Positions 1 through 11,560 of a stretch of DNA of 64,000 bases are shown piece after piece. Where the stretch lies: NCBI GenBank assembly GCA_024138025.1, contig JAMXBD010000430.1, positions 310,001 to 374,000 on the forward strand, given 5' to 3'. Both the position numbers and the translations under genes were made by a program. This DNA is from Combretum micranthum (lineage: Eukaryota; Streptophyta; Magnoliopsida; Myrtales; Combretaceae). The notes under the pieces were generated by a model. The model worked only from the letters and a program-made list of their open reading frames with translations, did not search any database and was not told the DNA's origin. The stretch's first letter is position 1. Each line of letters begins with the position of its first letter.

Positions 1-415
1 TGTTAATTTTTCATTGATCATATTCAATTCTTCATTTTTGTTCTTTAGCTTCTTGCATCTATTAATCATCTTTTCATTTTCTCATATTTTAATCTCTTTA
101 TGCTTAATTCTAATATTATCCAATTCTCCTCTTACTTCCATCATTAGAGATTTAAGCATGTTGTTCTTTTTTTCCAAATTTTACCAATTTACAACGTACT
201 TTATCATACATAGCACACATTTCATCATAGGAAGGAGAAGATGGATATCTTACTTCATCATCTAGTGCCATGAAACACGCGTTCTCATCCAAGTCACCTA
301 AGTTGTCATTACTTCAAGTGGCGATGAGAGCTTCTTTTCTTGATCCTCTTGAAGCATTTTAGAGCAGTAGACAGTACTGTTGGATGTGTCCAGATTTGTG
401 ACATTTGAAACAAGT
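1..415 (-). pseudogene. Copia gag fragment: CCHC zinc knuckle and coiled-coil tail
   Basis: On the minus strand codons 412 to 371 read CFKCHKSGHIQQYC, a perfect C-x2-C-x4-H-x4-C gag knuckle. A TAA stop follows three codons later. Below it a lysine- and glutamate-rich helix-prone stretch runs off the window edge, as in plant copia gag proteins of the UBN2 type. It is the downstream half of the gag whose upstream half lies at 8259-8860; the gypsy element separates them. Stops and frame changes show it is dead. Confidence 0.8.
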
Positions 416-3156
416 TGAAATGACCTAACTTTAATTTCTATTTAATTTCCATGTGTATATTTTATTTGTCTTAATTATTGAACCTTATGAGCATGTTGAT
501 TTATGAGAGTCATGTGCGGTAATATTGATACTGGAGTAGATGAGTTGGTAATAGGCTAAATGTGTTTAAGTTAGTATATCTTGAATATTACATATGTGTT
601 ATTTCGCATGTGTAATGAAATTTGTGTTATTGTTTTATATATATATTAATGTGTGTATAGTATAATTAATATTTGTGTCTTTTATGCATTAATATGTTTG
701 TGTTATGTTTAAATTTATAAAATCAACTTTTGAATTGTCTAAGGAATTGTTGACAGAAATTTTACAAAATTAAGCCTATTTTTCAAGCTTAAATTCAACC
801 TAAATGAGCTCCAAATTAAATCAAATTTAATCCAAAGTCTTATATGCCTCAAAAGTCAAACTTAAGATAATTTTGAGTCATAAATTTGATTAATTAAGGC
901 CTCTTTTGGCAGCCCTCCATTTTCATACGAATTTCTCTCTTCTTTCTTTCCTTTTCTCTTTTCCATTTCTTCAAACCACAAGCCTTAAACCAAAGACTAA
1001 TACCAAGCTCATGGAATCAAAAATCTGTCCAAGCTAAGGCTTACTCATGTAAGTTAATACAATTATAAACTTTTGTTTTATTTCTTTTCTTGTAGCGTAT
1101 ATGCGAAATCTATGGTAGAATGAGTTTAATGTCTTTTGAGTTGAGTGGTTTTATACATGAATATATGTTAAGTTGTACTTTATGGACATGTGAACTTGTG
1201 TATGTGATGGAAGTTATGAGAAGTGAAGTTGATTTGAGTAGTTGAAGTTGAGGTGAAGAGTGGGACAGGATTTGATGTGAATGAAGTAGTTTAATGTTTT
1301 GTTTTAATGTTCAAAGTTGTTAAGATTGATTGGTGTAGATAGAAGATTGTATATGAAGCTAAATATGAGCTTGAAGAAGGATTAAAAGTGTTGTAGGTTA
1401 TGAATTTGCAAAGTGCAAAATAGGAAAAATAAATTCTTTTCGAGTAGGTTGTTTTTGAACGTACATCGGCATCTGACACTTCAACACCGCGGCTTAAAGG
1501 CGGTGTTGAATGTGATCAGATTGATTTTTTCAAAGCCGCTTCGAACGCCACCGACTTTTGCAAGAAAAATTTGCCAGTGTTTTTTTTTTTTTCAAAGTGT
1601 ACGCGGTCATTAGAGCTTCAACGCGCCAACGTATGGGCGGTGTTGGATGCGAATAGAATCAAAATATTTAACGTGGGGCACAACGTCGCCGTCGTATAAT
1701 TCCCACGCTATCGGCGTTCATTCAATTTTGCTGCGTAGAAAGGCTGCGTATCCCCTGAATTTTTCAAATCCAAACTTCTTCGTTTTTCAATCTTTACTTC
1801 ATACATGATCTTGTAATGAATATATAAGCTAAATAAACATGTTTTATGTATGATTTATATGTTAAAACTATATTAAGCTCCTTGTATAGTTAACCTAGGA
1901 CTATGATATATATATGTGTGTGTGTGTATGTGAATTTACATTCAATTATTGATTGTTTTGATATTATTATTTCAGTTAAAGGTTCTTCGATTATTTCCCC
2001 TCCGAGTGAATGTAGTATTATACTATCGAGTTAAGGTACGCAATAGCTTGTTTGTTGTATGTTAGGACTAGGCATTCTTAAATTGATTTAATTCAATTCG
2101 GCTTAATGCTTTGATGAACTGGATGTCTATTACGCTGTTTAATCTGGTCCAAGGAGTAGCAAACTTGTCATGATGCAATGACATGTTAGTCAGGCACTTA
2201 ACCTAAGTCATGATGCAATGATTTTACCATTACGCTATGATGCAATAGCGATTCGTTTTGGTTAAGTGGGTAGCCAACGGGGGGAATAGTATTCGAGTAA
2301 CGTTTGCTTAAACTGAGGAGGAAATACTATGGTTTAGTTCAAAGTTTATGGGAACTTGTGAACTAGGCTCATGTTGTGGATTGAGTTTAGGTAGAGTCGG
2401 GCAACGACTTTTGAACCCTAAATGAAGCTATTTCTTTATGGAATAGATATAGGAGATATAAGTATTCGGACTGCTTATATCAACCCCCTGAGCAGCTGCT
2501 GTTACTCAGGACCCCTAAATTCTCAGAGCTGATCTCGGGGTTTGAATACCCTCTTGTTGTTCTGTAAAAGAAAACTCAATAAGATAATGACTTGATTCAT
2601 TGATGCATTCCATTTTATTTAAGTTTGCTTGATAAATTGTTCTTGTATTTTGTTATTGCATACTACGCTTTTGACTCACTTTTGCTGCTTTGCAGGTAAT
2701 GGAGATGAGTTATATGATGATCTGGGTTACAGGTAAGACTTTGAGAAATTCATGGATGAGTGGGACGAATAGGACTCGAATGCCCTGGATTTTTAGAGAA
2801 GCTTTTGTTTAAAAGCAAAATTCTCTGTATAGAAGGCTTGATAGATAAGCCTAAGATGTAAAGATCTTGAGATCTCTTAGGGTTACTTTTTGTATTAAGA
2901 AAAGTTGTAAATTTTTGTAGTGTCTTGTATTGACACTAAACTTTGTACATATGATATATATATATATATATGTATAGATTGCTTTTATAGCAATCTTATT
3001 TTGTTAAAGGTTGTTTATAAATTTTTAGTAGATTTGATCAAACAATTCTCATAAACTGTTAGTTTTAGGACAACCTTATATATAATGTGAAAATATTATA
3101 TATGGTTGGGGACTCGGTACTCTAAATCTCGGGATTTAGTGGGTCGGGTCTTTGCA
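416..3156 (+). repeat. 5' LTR of a Ty3/gypsy (chromovirus, Tekay/Del-like) element
   Basis: It starts TGAAATGACC at 416, right where the copia knuckle breaks off, and ends TTTGCA at 3156, two bases before a tRNA-iMet primer binding site. A length of 2,741 bp is in the range known for Tekay/Del LTRs. Inside are a CpG-rich block with hairpins (1463-1740), three copies of a TGATGCAAT motif (2168-2248) and AT microsatellites. No 3' LTR is present in the window. The left boundary rests on the break in copia coding and the TG dinucleotide. Confidence 0.75.
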
Positions 3157-3158
3157 GA

Positions 3159-3170
3159 TGGTATCAGAGC
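3159..3170 (+). other. Primer binding site of the gypsy element
   Basis: TGGTATCAGAGC is complementary to the 3' end of plant initiator tRNA-Met, as in most plant LTR retrotransposons. It sits two bases after the LTR terminal CA and fixes the 3' edge of the LTR. Confidence 0.9.
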
Positions 3171-3311
3171 TATGTTTATGAAATTGTTTGATTAAATAGT
3201 AGTGACTTGACCTTAGATGCGGTGAGTTTAGTCGAACGCGTATAGGACTTGCTTGCATTGTGTATTTTGTTTGAATGCTTATTTGTTCATTAACTACTTT
3301 GATGTTGATTT

Positions 3312-4771
3312 TGTTGGGAATTTACGATCCAAATCTGAATCGTGCAGCGGAAAATCGTTTTTTTTTTTTTTAAATTCCCAATCGGATCCAAGCATTTCAA
3401 TTAAATCAGAAATAAAAGGGAATCGTGTACCTTTTTATTTTGATGATGGGATCAAGGAGATGCAGATTATACCAACTCCCTCTACCGGTATCCACGCGAA
3501 TGAATTGGATCTTCGTGTGTGCTAGCACGTCGAAAAATTTCGACCTTGGGAATCCCTTCTCTTTCTTTCTAGGTTACGAATTTTCTTTTCTAAAATGACG
3601 GCCAGCGTCAGATAATCAAAAATTAACCTAGAAAGAGAATATATATAGAAGGGTTATGTCCCTTCACATTACCCTGATATATATAACGGTTATGTCTTTT
3701 CAAATTACCCTGAACAAATTAGGGTTTATGTAGAAAGACATATATATCCTTATTATCTTAATTTATTTATTTGTTAATTTTAATCTAATTAAAATCGACA
3801 AATAAATAATTAATCAATTCCCAATACGATTATCGAAGATACTTATTCATTCTTTATGTGTGACCTGTAGGTTCACATAAAATTGGTAGTAGCTCTTAAA
3901 CATTTTTAGGACTACAAGACATAATTGGTCTCTAGCAAGACATTATGTTACCCAATTTTAGTGAAGATCGATGATCCGACTTTACCTACTAACAGTTAGT
4001 CATTCAGTCCTTTTGTTACACGATATCTTATAATCAAACATAAGGTGTGGATCAAAACACTCTTATATTGTCTAATTACTTATTTCTTGAATCTAGAGTT
4101 TGACTGACTTAAACAAATGATATTGATAACTCTTTATCAATTCATTCGAGCATGGCCATGCATTTCTCAGTCTTACTCATCAAGAGGCCCGATAGATATC
4201 CCTCTCAAATTAATGAGATGAACAAATCCCTTCAGTAACACTCACATTCCTCTATATAACATATGCATGCCCAAGTTTATTCTTGCAATCATCCGATTAA
4301 AGATGATGAAGAGATGAATCAAAACATGAAAACTGTTATATAGGAATCCATGGTGCCATTAGGTCAAAGGACTCAAACAACATTGTAAAAAGAATACTTA
4401 TTGCATTGATCCATACAGTATTCTTATAATTGGTCAATCCAATACAATACACTCCTGTTTGTATCTATGTGCTGAATTAATATCTCATATCCATGATCAG
4501 TAAAACTTGATCATTACAGCAATCATACTAGTCTTAATTCATTATCATTCCACATAATGAGTGACTAGGGATAATTTAGAATAAAGTTATAATTCAGCTT
4601 ATGGTTCTACTATTAAAGTCACATACTTTAATGACATAAGGCATAACTAAATATTCAAGGAATAACATTACCAAAGTAAATATGCCAAAAATAACTTTGA
4701 TAATTAAAATGACTTGATAATAAACATACAAATGATAAAGAATCCATATGGCCTAGGGCACATAACTAGCA
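3312..4771. repeat. Solo LTR of another family inserted in the gypsy leader
   Basis: A 1,460-bp block starts TGTTGGGAATTTACGATCC and ends CCTAGGGCACATAACTAGCA. It is flanked on both sides by GATTT (3307-3311 and 4772-4776), an exact 5-bp target duplication. It contains no PBS or coding sequence. The ends look copia-like. A GTGCCCTAGG start on the minus strand suggests the element may be reversed, but I leave the strand open. Confidence 0.88.
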
Positions 4772-4827
4772 GATTTGACATTGCAAAATTATTATATGTC
4801 ATATATATGTTATATGTTTGTTTAAAG

Positions 4828-6130
4828 ATGGATAGGTCAAGAACAGTAACTCGATAGTCTTTGGAAAGAGAGAGCATGCCACCTCCTTCTCAATCTACTA
4901 TCTCAGCTTCTGTGTCAGCTAGTATTCCAGCTTCTACTTTGACTCCATCATTGGCTTCGGCTTCTACTGCACCAAATCCACAGCCTCCACAAATGCCAGC
5001 ATATCCAACTATGCCTCAGATGCCTACTGGAGATCCGAATAATGTGTTCACTATGTTTCGGGATATGTTTGCAATAGTTCAACAGTATCAACAGCAACAA
5101 CAACAATTTATGCAACAATATAATCTACCAATTGTGAGATAAGAACAACATGTACAAGTGGAAAGACCGGAATGATCAAGTCAAGTTGCATGATTTTGTC
5201 AGATTGGTACCTGATTTTGATGGAACTGCTTTGGATCCAACTAGAACTGAAGGTTGGATAGTAGAGCTTGAAAAAGCATTTGCAGCCTGTGAAGTACCCA
5301 AGCATAGGAAAGTTGACTTAGCTATATATATGCTGAAGGGAGATGCATATACTTGGTGGAGATTGAATAATGAAAGATATGTAAGACCAATACCATGGAA
5401 CATATTGAAGGAAACCTTTTTCTTGCAATACATTCCATCTACAGTGAGAAAGCAAATGATATCGAGTTGGCTAAGTCTAAGGTAAGGGAATAAAATTGTT
5501 GAAGAATATCATGCTGAATATTGTAGATTGCTTAGGTTTGTGGGCACAAATTACAATGATGAGAGTATGAAGGTTCAAAAGTTTCAAGATGGCTTGAACA
5601 TGGAAATCAAGAGTAAGGTCAAGAAGTTTTAGTCATCAAAACTGTCTGAAGCGATAATCAAAGCGAAGTTAGTGGAACAAATTATCAATGAAGATAAAGC
5701 TCAGAATGATAGACGTGCTACATTTATGGGCAAGAGATTGGTGACATCATACACTCTTTATTCAAGGTTTAGCAATGTTAGCAAAGGCAAGCGACCATTT
5801 CTGGGTAAGAAACCAAGTTCGGGACAAGCAATGAAGACTCCTATGCCTTCTATTCCATTTGATAAGCGGTGTCCTATATGTTTTGGGTCCCATGAATCAT
5901 TTCAATGTTAATGGAGTCCTGGAGCATGCTTTGCATATGGGAAAGCAGGTCATAAAGCTTCTGAGTGTCTTGATCCTAAATTGAAGCCCATTTTCTGTGC
6001 TCATTGTCAACAAAGAGGTCATCACATGGCGAATTGTAAAGACAAGTCTAAGAATGAAGGACCGAACTTTGGAAAGGGAATGACAGCTGCTAGAGTATTT
6101 GCTCTACAACAGTGTAAGAAAGCTCCTTCA
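4828..6130 (+). pseudogene. Gypsy gag, decayed
   Basis: ATG at 4828 opens a frame with a stop after nine codons, then a Pro/Gln-rich N-terminus (QQQQQQF near 5090). A typical retrotransposon gag core follows: FVRLVPDFDGTALDPTRTEG and LKGDAYTWWRLNNERY at 5190-5370. Knuckle-like motifs come next: CPICFGSHESFQC near 5870; CFAYGKAGHKASEC near 5930, whose second Cys is now Tyr; and CAHCQQRGHHMANC near 6000. In-frame stops at 4855, 5140, 5483, 5631 and 5909 show it is inactive. Confidence 0.85.
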
Positions 6131-8258
6131 GTTGATACACTGGCAGGTACAATATAGATTGCAAATCATCCTGCATATGCTTTGATTGACACTGGTGCTA
6201 CTCATACATATGTTGCTAAAAGTTTTGTGAATGAGTGTGGTTTTGTCTTCTGAAGTGTTGTATGATAGAATGATGAGTGTAAATACTCCTTTTGGTGTGT
6301 AACCCAAAGAGCCATGTGTATGTAGAAATGTTGATGTTGTGATTTCTAATAAAAGCATGCCAATAGATATGTTACTTCTGCCTTTTATCGATTTTGATGT
6401 TATTCTTAGAATGGATTGGTTAAATCTTTATAAAGCTACGATAGATTGTAATAAAGCGGAAGTAAGTTTTGAGTTAGAGGGTAGAAGATTGTTTCATGTT
6501 TTGGAAAGAAAGAGACCGAAGAGTATGTATTCTATGGAGTTGTGGGAGAAGGATATGGGAACTACAATGAGTAGTGAAGAACTTCGGGTTGATATGGTGC
6601 TAGTAGTAAAGGAATTTATCGATGTCTTTCTTGAGGAATTACCGGGTTTACCACCGGATAGAGAGATTGAGTTTGTGATTGATTTGATACCAGGGACGAC
6701 ACCTATCTCTAAGGCTCCATACCATATGGCTCTGCCCGAGTTGAAAGAGTTGAAAAGCCAGTTGGAGGAATTACAAAACTTAGGGTTTATTCGCCTACGC
6801 ATTTCTCCTTGGGGTGCTCCGGTTTTATTTGTTAAGAAGAAAGATGGAAGTTTAAGAATGTGTATAGACTATAGAGAATTAAATCAAGTGACGATCAAGA
6901 ACAAGTATCCACTTCCTTGAATTGATGATTTATTTGATCAGTTGAAAGGTGCTGCATTATTTTCCAAGATAGATTTGAGATTCGGATACCATCAACTCAA
7001 AATTAAGCAACATGATATATCCAATACTGCTTTCAGAACAAGGTATGGACATTTTGAGTTTATGTTTATGCCTTTCGGTTTGACAAATGCCCCAACAGCT
7101 TTTATGGATCTGATGAATAGGGGACTTAGAGATTATCTGGATCAGTTTATAATAGTTTTCATTGATGATATATTGGTGTATTTAAGGGATATGGAAGAAC
7201 ATGAGAAACATCTGAAACCTGTTCTACAAAGATTAAGAGAGAGGAAACTTTATGCTAAATTTAGCAAGTGCTAGTTTTGGTTGAGGGAAGTTGCATTCTT
7301 GGGACATATCATTATAAAGGAAGGAATTTCTGTTGATCCGAAAAGATTAGAGCGGTATTGGATTGGCCACAACCTACAAGTGTTACTGAAGTACGAAGTT
7401 TTTTAGGTTTGGCAAGCTATTATAGAAGACTCGTACAAGGTTTTTCCAAAATTGCTTCACCATTCACTAAATTGACAAAAAAATATGTGAAATTTGATTG
7501 GGATGAAGATTGTGATCGAAGTTTTCTTGAGCTGAAAGAACAATTGGTTTTTGCACCGATTTTAGCACTTCCGGTTGGTGGAGAAGAGTTCGTAATTTAC
7601 AGTGATGCTTCACTTCAAGGACTCGGATGTGTTTTGACGCAAGATAATCGAGTTATAGTTTATGCATCGAGACAATTGAAACCCCACAAGAGAAACTATC
7701 GAATTCACGATCTCCAGCTAGCTACGGTGGTATTAGCATTGAAGCTTTGGAGACATTATTTATTTGGTGAAAAGTATGAGATATTCACTGATCACAAAAG
7801 TTTGAAATACATTTTCACTCAAAAAGAATTGAATATGCATCAGTGAAGAATGTTGGAGTTAATCAAAGACTACGATGTTGAAATTTTGTATCACTCGGAA
7901 AAGCCAATGTTGTAGCAAATGCGCTCAGTAGGAAGAAGCCATTGAATATGAATTCTCCGATTACAACTTAAAGAGAACTACAAGAAGATATTCAGAAGAT
8001 GGATATTGAGATAACCACGGAAAAGATGGAAGTTATGTTAACAAGTTTATTTGTGCAACCAACAATTCTGGATCAAATTAAGCGAAGATAACTGGAAGAA
8101 CCTGAAAGCTAGAAATTGAGAAGTAAGATAAGTAAGGGAAAGAGAAAAGATACGAGGATTGATGATAAAGGTATTATAAGGTTCAATGATAGAATTTATG
8201 TACTCGAGATCTAGACATCAAATTATGAAAGAAGCGTATTCCTCCTTAAATACCGTGC
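6131..8258 (+). pseudogene. Gypsy pol, decayed and 3'-truncated (PR, RT, RNase H, start of IN)
   Basis: Protease: LIDTGATHTYV with the active-site Asp at 6188-6190. Reverse transcriptase: from about 6600, with [39 protein letters not shown] and the FIDD core at 7158-7169. RNase [18 protein letters not shown] near 7590 and [13 protein letters not shown] near 7790. The integrase N-terminal region is cut off after QIMKEAYSSLNTV at 8258. The RT is closest to the Tekay/Del chromoviruses. In-frame stops at 6918, 7272 and 7844 and single-base frameshifts near 7352 and 7895 inactivate it. Integrase core, chromodomain and 3' LTR are missing. Confidence 0.88.
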
Positions 8259-8857
8259 TTCTTCTATGATAGTTCTTTTTGCTTCCCGATCCATAGTTAG
8301 TGACCTGAGAAGTTTACAATTTATTTTCAAGTTAGTAAAATTCTTCTCAAGTACACTTAAAGGATTTATGATGTTAATGAATCTATTATGTATCTCATCT
8401 ATAGATTCATTTGGAAGCATTTTAAAGATTTCGAACTGTCCACATAAAAGACTTATTTTTGTATCTCTAACTCTAGAAGTTCCTTCATAAGTCTTTTCTA
8501 ATTAATCCCATATTTCCTTTACAACTTTACATGTACAAATTCTACTGAAATCACTTTCATTCAGCCCACAATGCAATATGTTCATACTAATTTTATCCAA
8601 ATCTAATATTTTCCAATCATCTTCGTTGTAATCTCTTTCTTATTTTCCTTTTATAGTTAAAGGTCTATTTTCTATGACATTTCATATTAATCTATTTTGA
8701 GATCTTAGAAAAAATTTTTATCTTACACTCACAATATAGGTAGTTACCTCCACTTAGAAGCGATGAACTGTTAATAGCTTACCCCTCTAAAAACCCTAGT
8801 GCATTTGATGTCTTGACCTTTACTCTATATGCAGTTAAGCATTAAAAATAGAGACTT
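8259..8857 (-). pseudogene. Copia gag, N-terminal (UBN2) half
   Basis: Minus-strand reading gives EDDWKILDLDKISMNILHCG, then SRICTCKVVKEIW, LCGQFEIFKMLPNESIDEIH and DREAKRTIIEEA, the ordered blocks of the UBN2 copia gag domain. It stops abruptly at 8259 where gypsy integrase sequence begins. About 70-100 residues that normally separate this block from the zinc knuckle (at 371-412) are missing, so the junction is a deletion, not just an insertion point. Confidence 0.85.
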
Positions 8858-8870
8858 GGCTTTGATACCA
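8858..8870 (-). other. Primer binding site of the left copia element
   Basis: On the minus strand this reads TGGTATCAAAGCC, a tRNA-iMet type PBS. It sits directly inside the LTR that starts at 8873 and sets the direction of the element. Confidence 0.85.
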
Positions 8871-8872
8871 AA

Positions 8873-10036
8873 TGAAAACGCATTATAGAATACTCAAGAG
8901 GGGAGAGGCCGCCGGGAAAGGGGGGGGTGGGGAGGTGGGGGTGGAGGGGGATGAATTGAGTATACCTAAAATGCTCAAATAATTATTTTTTTTTTATGCA
9001 ATGGAACAAATTAAACGTTAATATCAATTGATAATGCAACAACATATTATAAATATGAAATATAAAAGAGATAGGGATAGAAAATTAGAGTTCATATTTA
9101 ATGTGGAGTTTGACCCGCTTCTTACTCTCTACGATTAACCAATACCTCAAATTGAGGACTTCACATCCACTTTATTAATCACCATAAAACACATTCTCGA
9201 GCTAAGCAATACATAAGTCACAATTCTTTAGGAAATAAAGAGTTTCCTTCACTCTTTAGATACTCTTTTAAAGATTACAAGTATAAGAACAAAACACTAG
9301 AATGTTTTTCTCTCTCTTACTTAGAATTTACAAATAATGAACAAGAGAACATAATTTAAGAGAGAAAACTTGATGTTTTTATTTGCAAATAAAAGCTCTC
9401 AAAAGTAGTCAAAAAGCTATCTGAATCTTCGAGGCAAAGTATATTTATAATCTTTAAAATTTAAATGTTCGTTAGAGATAATGTTGACAGATGACAACAA
9501 TTAATTTTGCACAACAGTTGAATTGATTGCCCACTAGCTTGCCGGTCCATGCTTCTACTAGCTCGCCGATCCAAGATCTCGTATGTTGTGCCTTAAATTT
9601 TCTTCTTTGCGCCTTTGCCATGTCTTGGTTTAGGCCTCAATTGCTTTTGTGCTTTGATTTACTAGACCGGCTCGTGCGATCCTGTATGCACTAGCTTGCC
9701 GGTGCTATACCTACAAGCATAAAAACACAATACACACACATAACATAGACTTTCATATATGTATGTATATATATATTCTCATAACAATTCTTTAATCTTA
9801 TCAAGGTGAAGTATGTTTAGAAAATCTTTTCATAACTTTTGCTCTCATCAAAATCACATATAAAATAATTTATTTTAACACATATTCCTTAATAAATATT
9901 TTTCCTTGCATAGGTTATCATTCTTAATCAAGCGAAGTACGCTCATAAAAAGATTTACCTAACTTTTGTTCTACAAAACTTTTATTCTTATCAAAATCAC
10001 ATGTAGAATAATTTAGTTTAACACTATAACCTTATT
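8873..10036 (-). repeat. 5' LTR of the left copia element (outer end approximate)
   Basis: The inner edge starts TGAAAACG at 8873, next to the PBS. The LTR holds a G-rich run (8916-8950), repeated CTAGCTtGCCGGt motifs at about 9533-9710, and two degenerate copies of a roughly 100-bp unit (about 9796-9893 and 9931-10036). The outer end and target duplication were not found, and the partner LTR lies off the window, so the right limit is an estimate. Confidence 0.55.
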
Positions 10037-10860
10037 TTTTTCAACCTATTTTTAAATTTTAGTATAATAAATTTAAGAAAAATGGTACTTTCTAACATAA
10101 GTTTTTTATATATTCAATAATGAAAAGATGTATGTGGAATTGATAGAAAATATTGTAGACCACATTCATTATACAATATTTAAACACATAAATATTATTT
10201 TTATCACCATATAGTATCTTAAAAACATTGTTAAATTAAATTTCTTACTGAGACTAAAATATGACGAACACCAAATAATAGTAATATCTCCACAATAAAC
10301 ACGACTTAAAAAATTTAATAAAAAATTATAAAATCTGCATCTAATTTGGTAGACATAAAAGAAAAAAAAACATTATTTAGAGGTAAAAAAGATGGTAACT
10401 TTTTTCATGATGTCTTCTTTCCTCTCCTTACCCTTTTAGTAATATTTATATTTATATTTATTTTTAAATTATAATATTGAGTTATCAGGTATCTATCAAA
10501 TTTATTATATGATCTAAATCCGGTCTTATAACCTTATAGGGTTATTACTATATATCTAAACCCAAACATAAAACTATATCTTCAAACCTGTTTGGATGGA
10601 TTGAAAACTCTATAATGGCCTACCCAATTGCATATTGACGTTATTAAAAACAAAATAAAAAGGCAGGGAAAAGGAAAATAATATTTAAGCTTTTTTTAAA
10701 TTATAAAATTGCCATTAGGATGAAAATAATCTCAGACAACTTAACCTTGTCTCCCATATATCACTTATTTATACGATGGTTATTATAACCTATCAAAATC
10801 ATGTATAATTAGCTATATAAATCATTCACTGGTCATCCATCATGGGTAAACAACTTTTAC
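10037..10860. other. AT-rich intergenic sequence
   Basis: I see no coding, RNA or bounded transposon signal here, only A/T-rich sequence with poly-A and poly-T runs. Confidence 0.5.
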
Positions 10861-10869
10861 ACTATATAA

Positions 10870-10975
10870 TCCAACCATTATAGTATCCACAAACCTAATC
10901 CCTTAAACCAAATCCATCTAAATACAATCCCAAACCTAATCCATTTAAACATAATCCCAAACTCAATCCATCTAA
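10870..10975. repeat. Short tandem repeat, about three units of about 33 bp
   Basis: Units of the form AACCTAATCC(a/t)TTtAAaCa, AATCCcAAA and cTcAATCCATCTAA repeat with small changes. This is a degenerate minisatellite without other features. Confidence 0.5.
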
Positions 10976-11184
10976 CTACAACAATTTTATCAAATCTTCA
11001 CTACCAACGCAATAAAAAACTCATAAAACATAATATGAAAGGATTGCATTAATGTTCAATTAATTACATCAAAAGTATATGAAAATTTTACATACAACTA
11101 TCATAAAACATAAGAATGGAAAAAGAAACGTTTTGCCTTGGCATCTATCTCTAGTACAATACATGTCTAAGATTTTTATGGAAA

Positions 11185-11560
11185 AATATTACCAATATAC
11201 AACTCCAATGTATATAAAAAAAAAATACAACTCCGATGAAATTAATTACCAATATACCATAGCAAAATCGTATTTAAAAAACATGATATGATAATTTACA
11301 CATAAATCGCGGGAATAAAACATGATATGATGTTTATATACCATTGCTATATCGCGATTAGTAATGCGTTATAGGAGTTAATTGAATATCCGATTAATCG
11401 CGATATGAATTTTTTTGTTTGCATGTAAATCGCATTTTATAAACACAATATTCATGCGAATACCGTGATTACAATACGCGATATACGGTACACCGTATAA
11501 TGTTTGTATATCTGATTCATACACCCGATTTAACAACCACATATTAGAAATTATTTTTAT
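11185..11560. repeat. Palindromic GATAT/ATATC minisatellite, copy 1
   Basis: The motifs TATATCGCGATTAG, TAATCGCGATATG, AATACGCGATATACGG and GTATATCTGATTC recur about every 30 bp. Each unit is partly self-complementary (ATATCGC ... GCGATAT). The segment AATTACCAATATACCATAGC near 11242 has relatives near 35350 and, inverted, near 35790. Confidence 0.6.
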
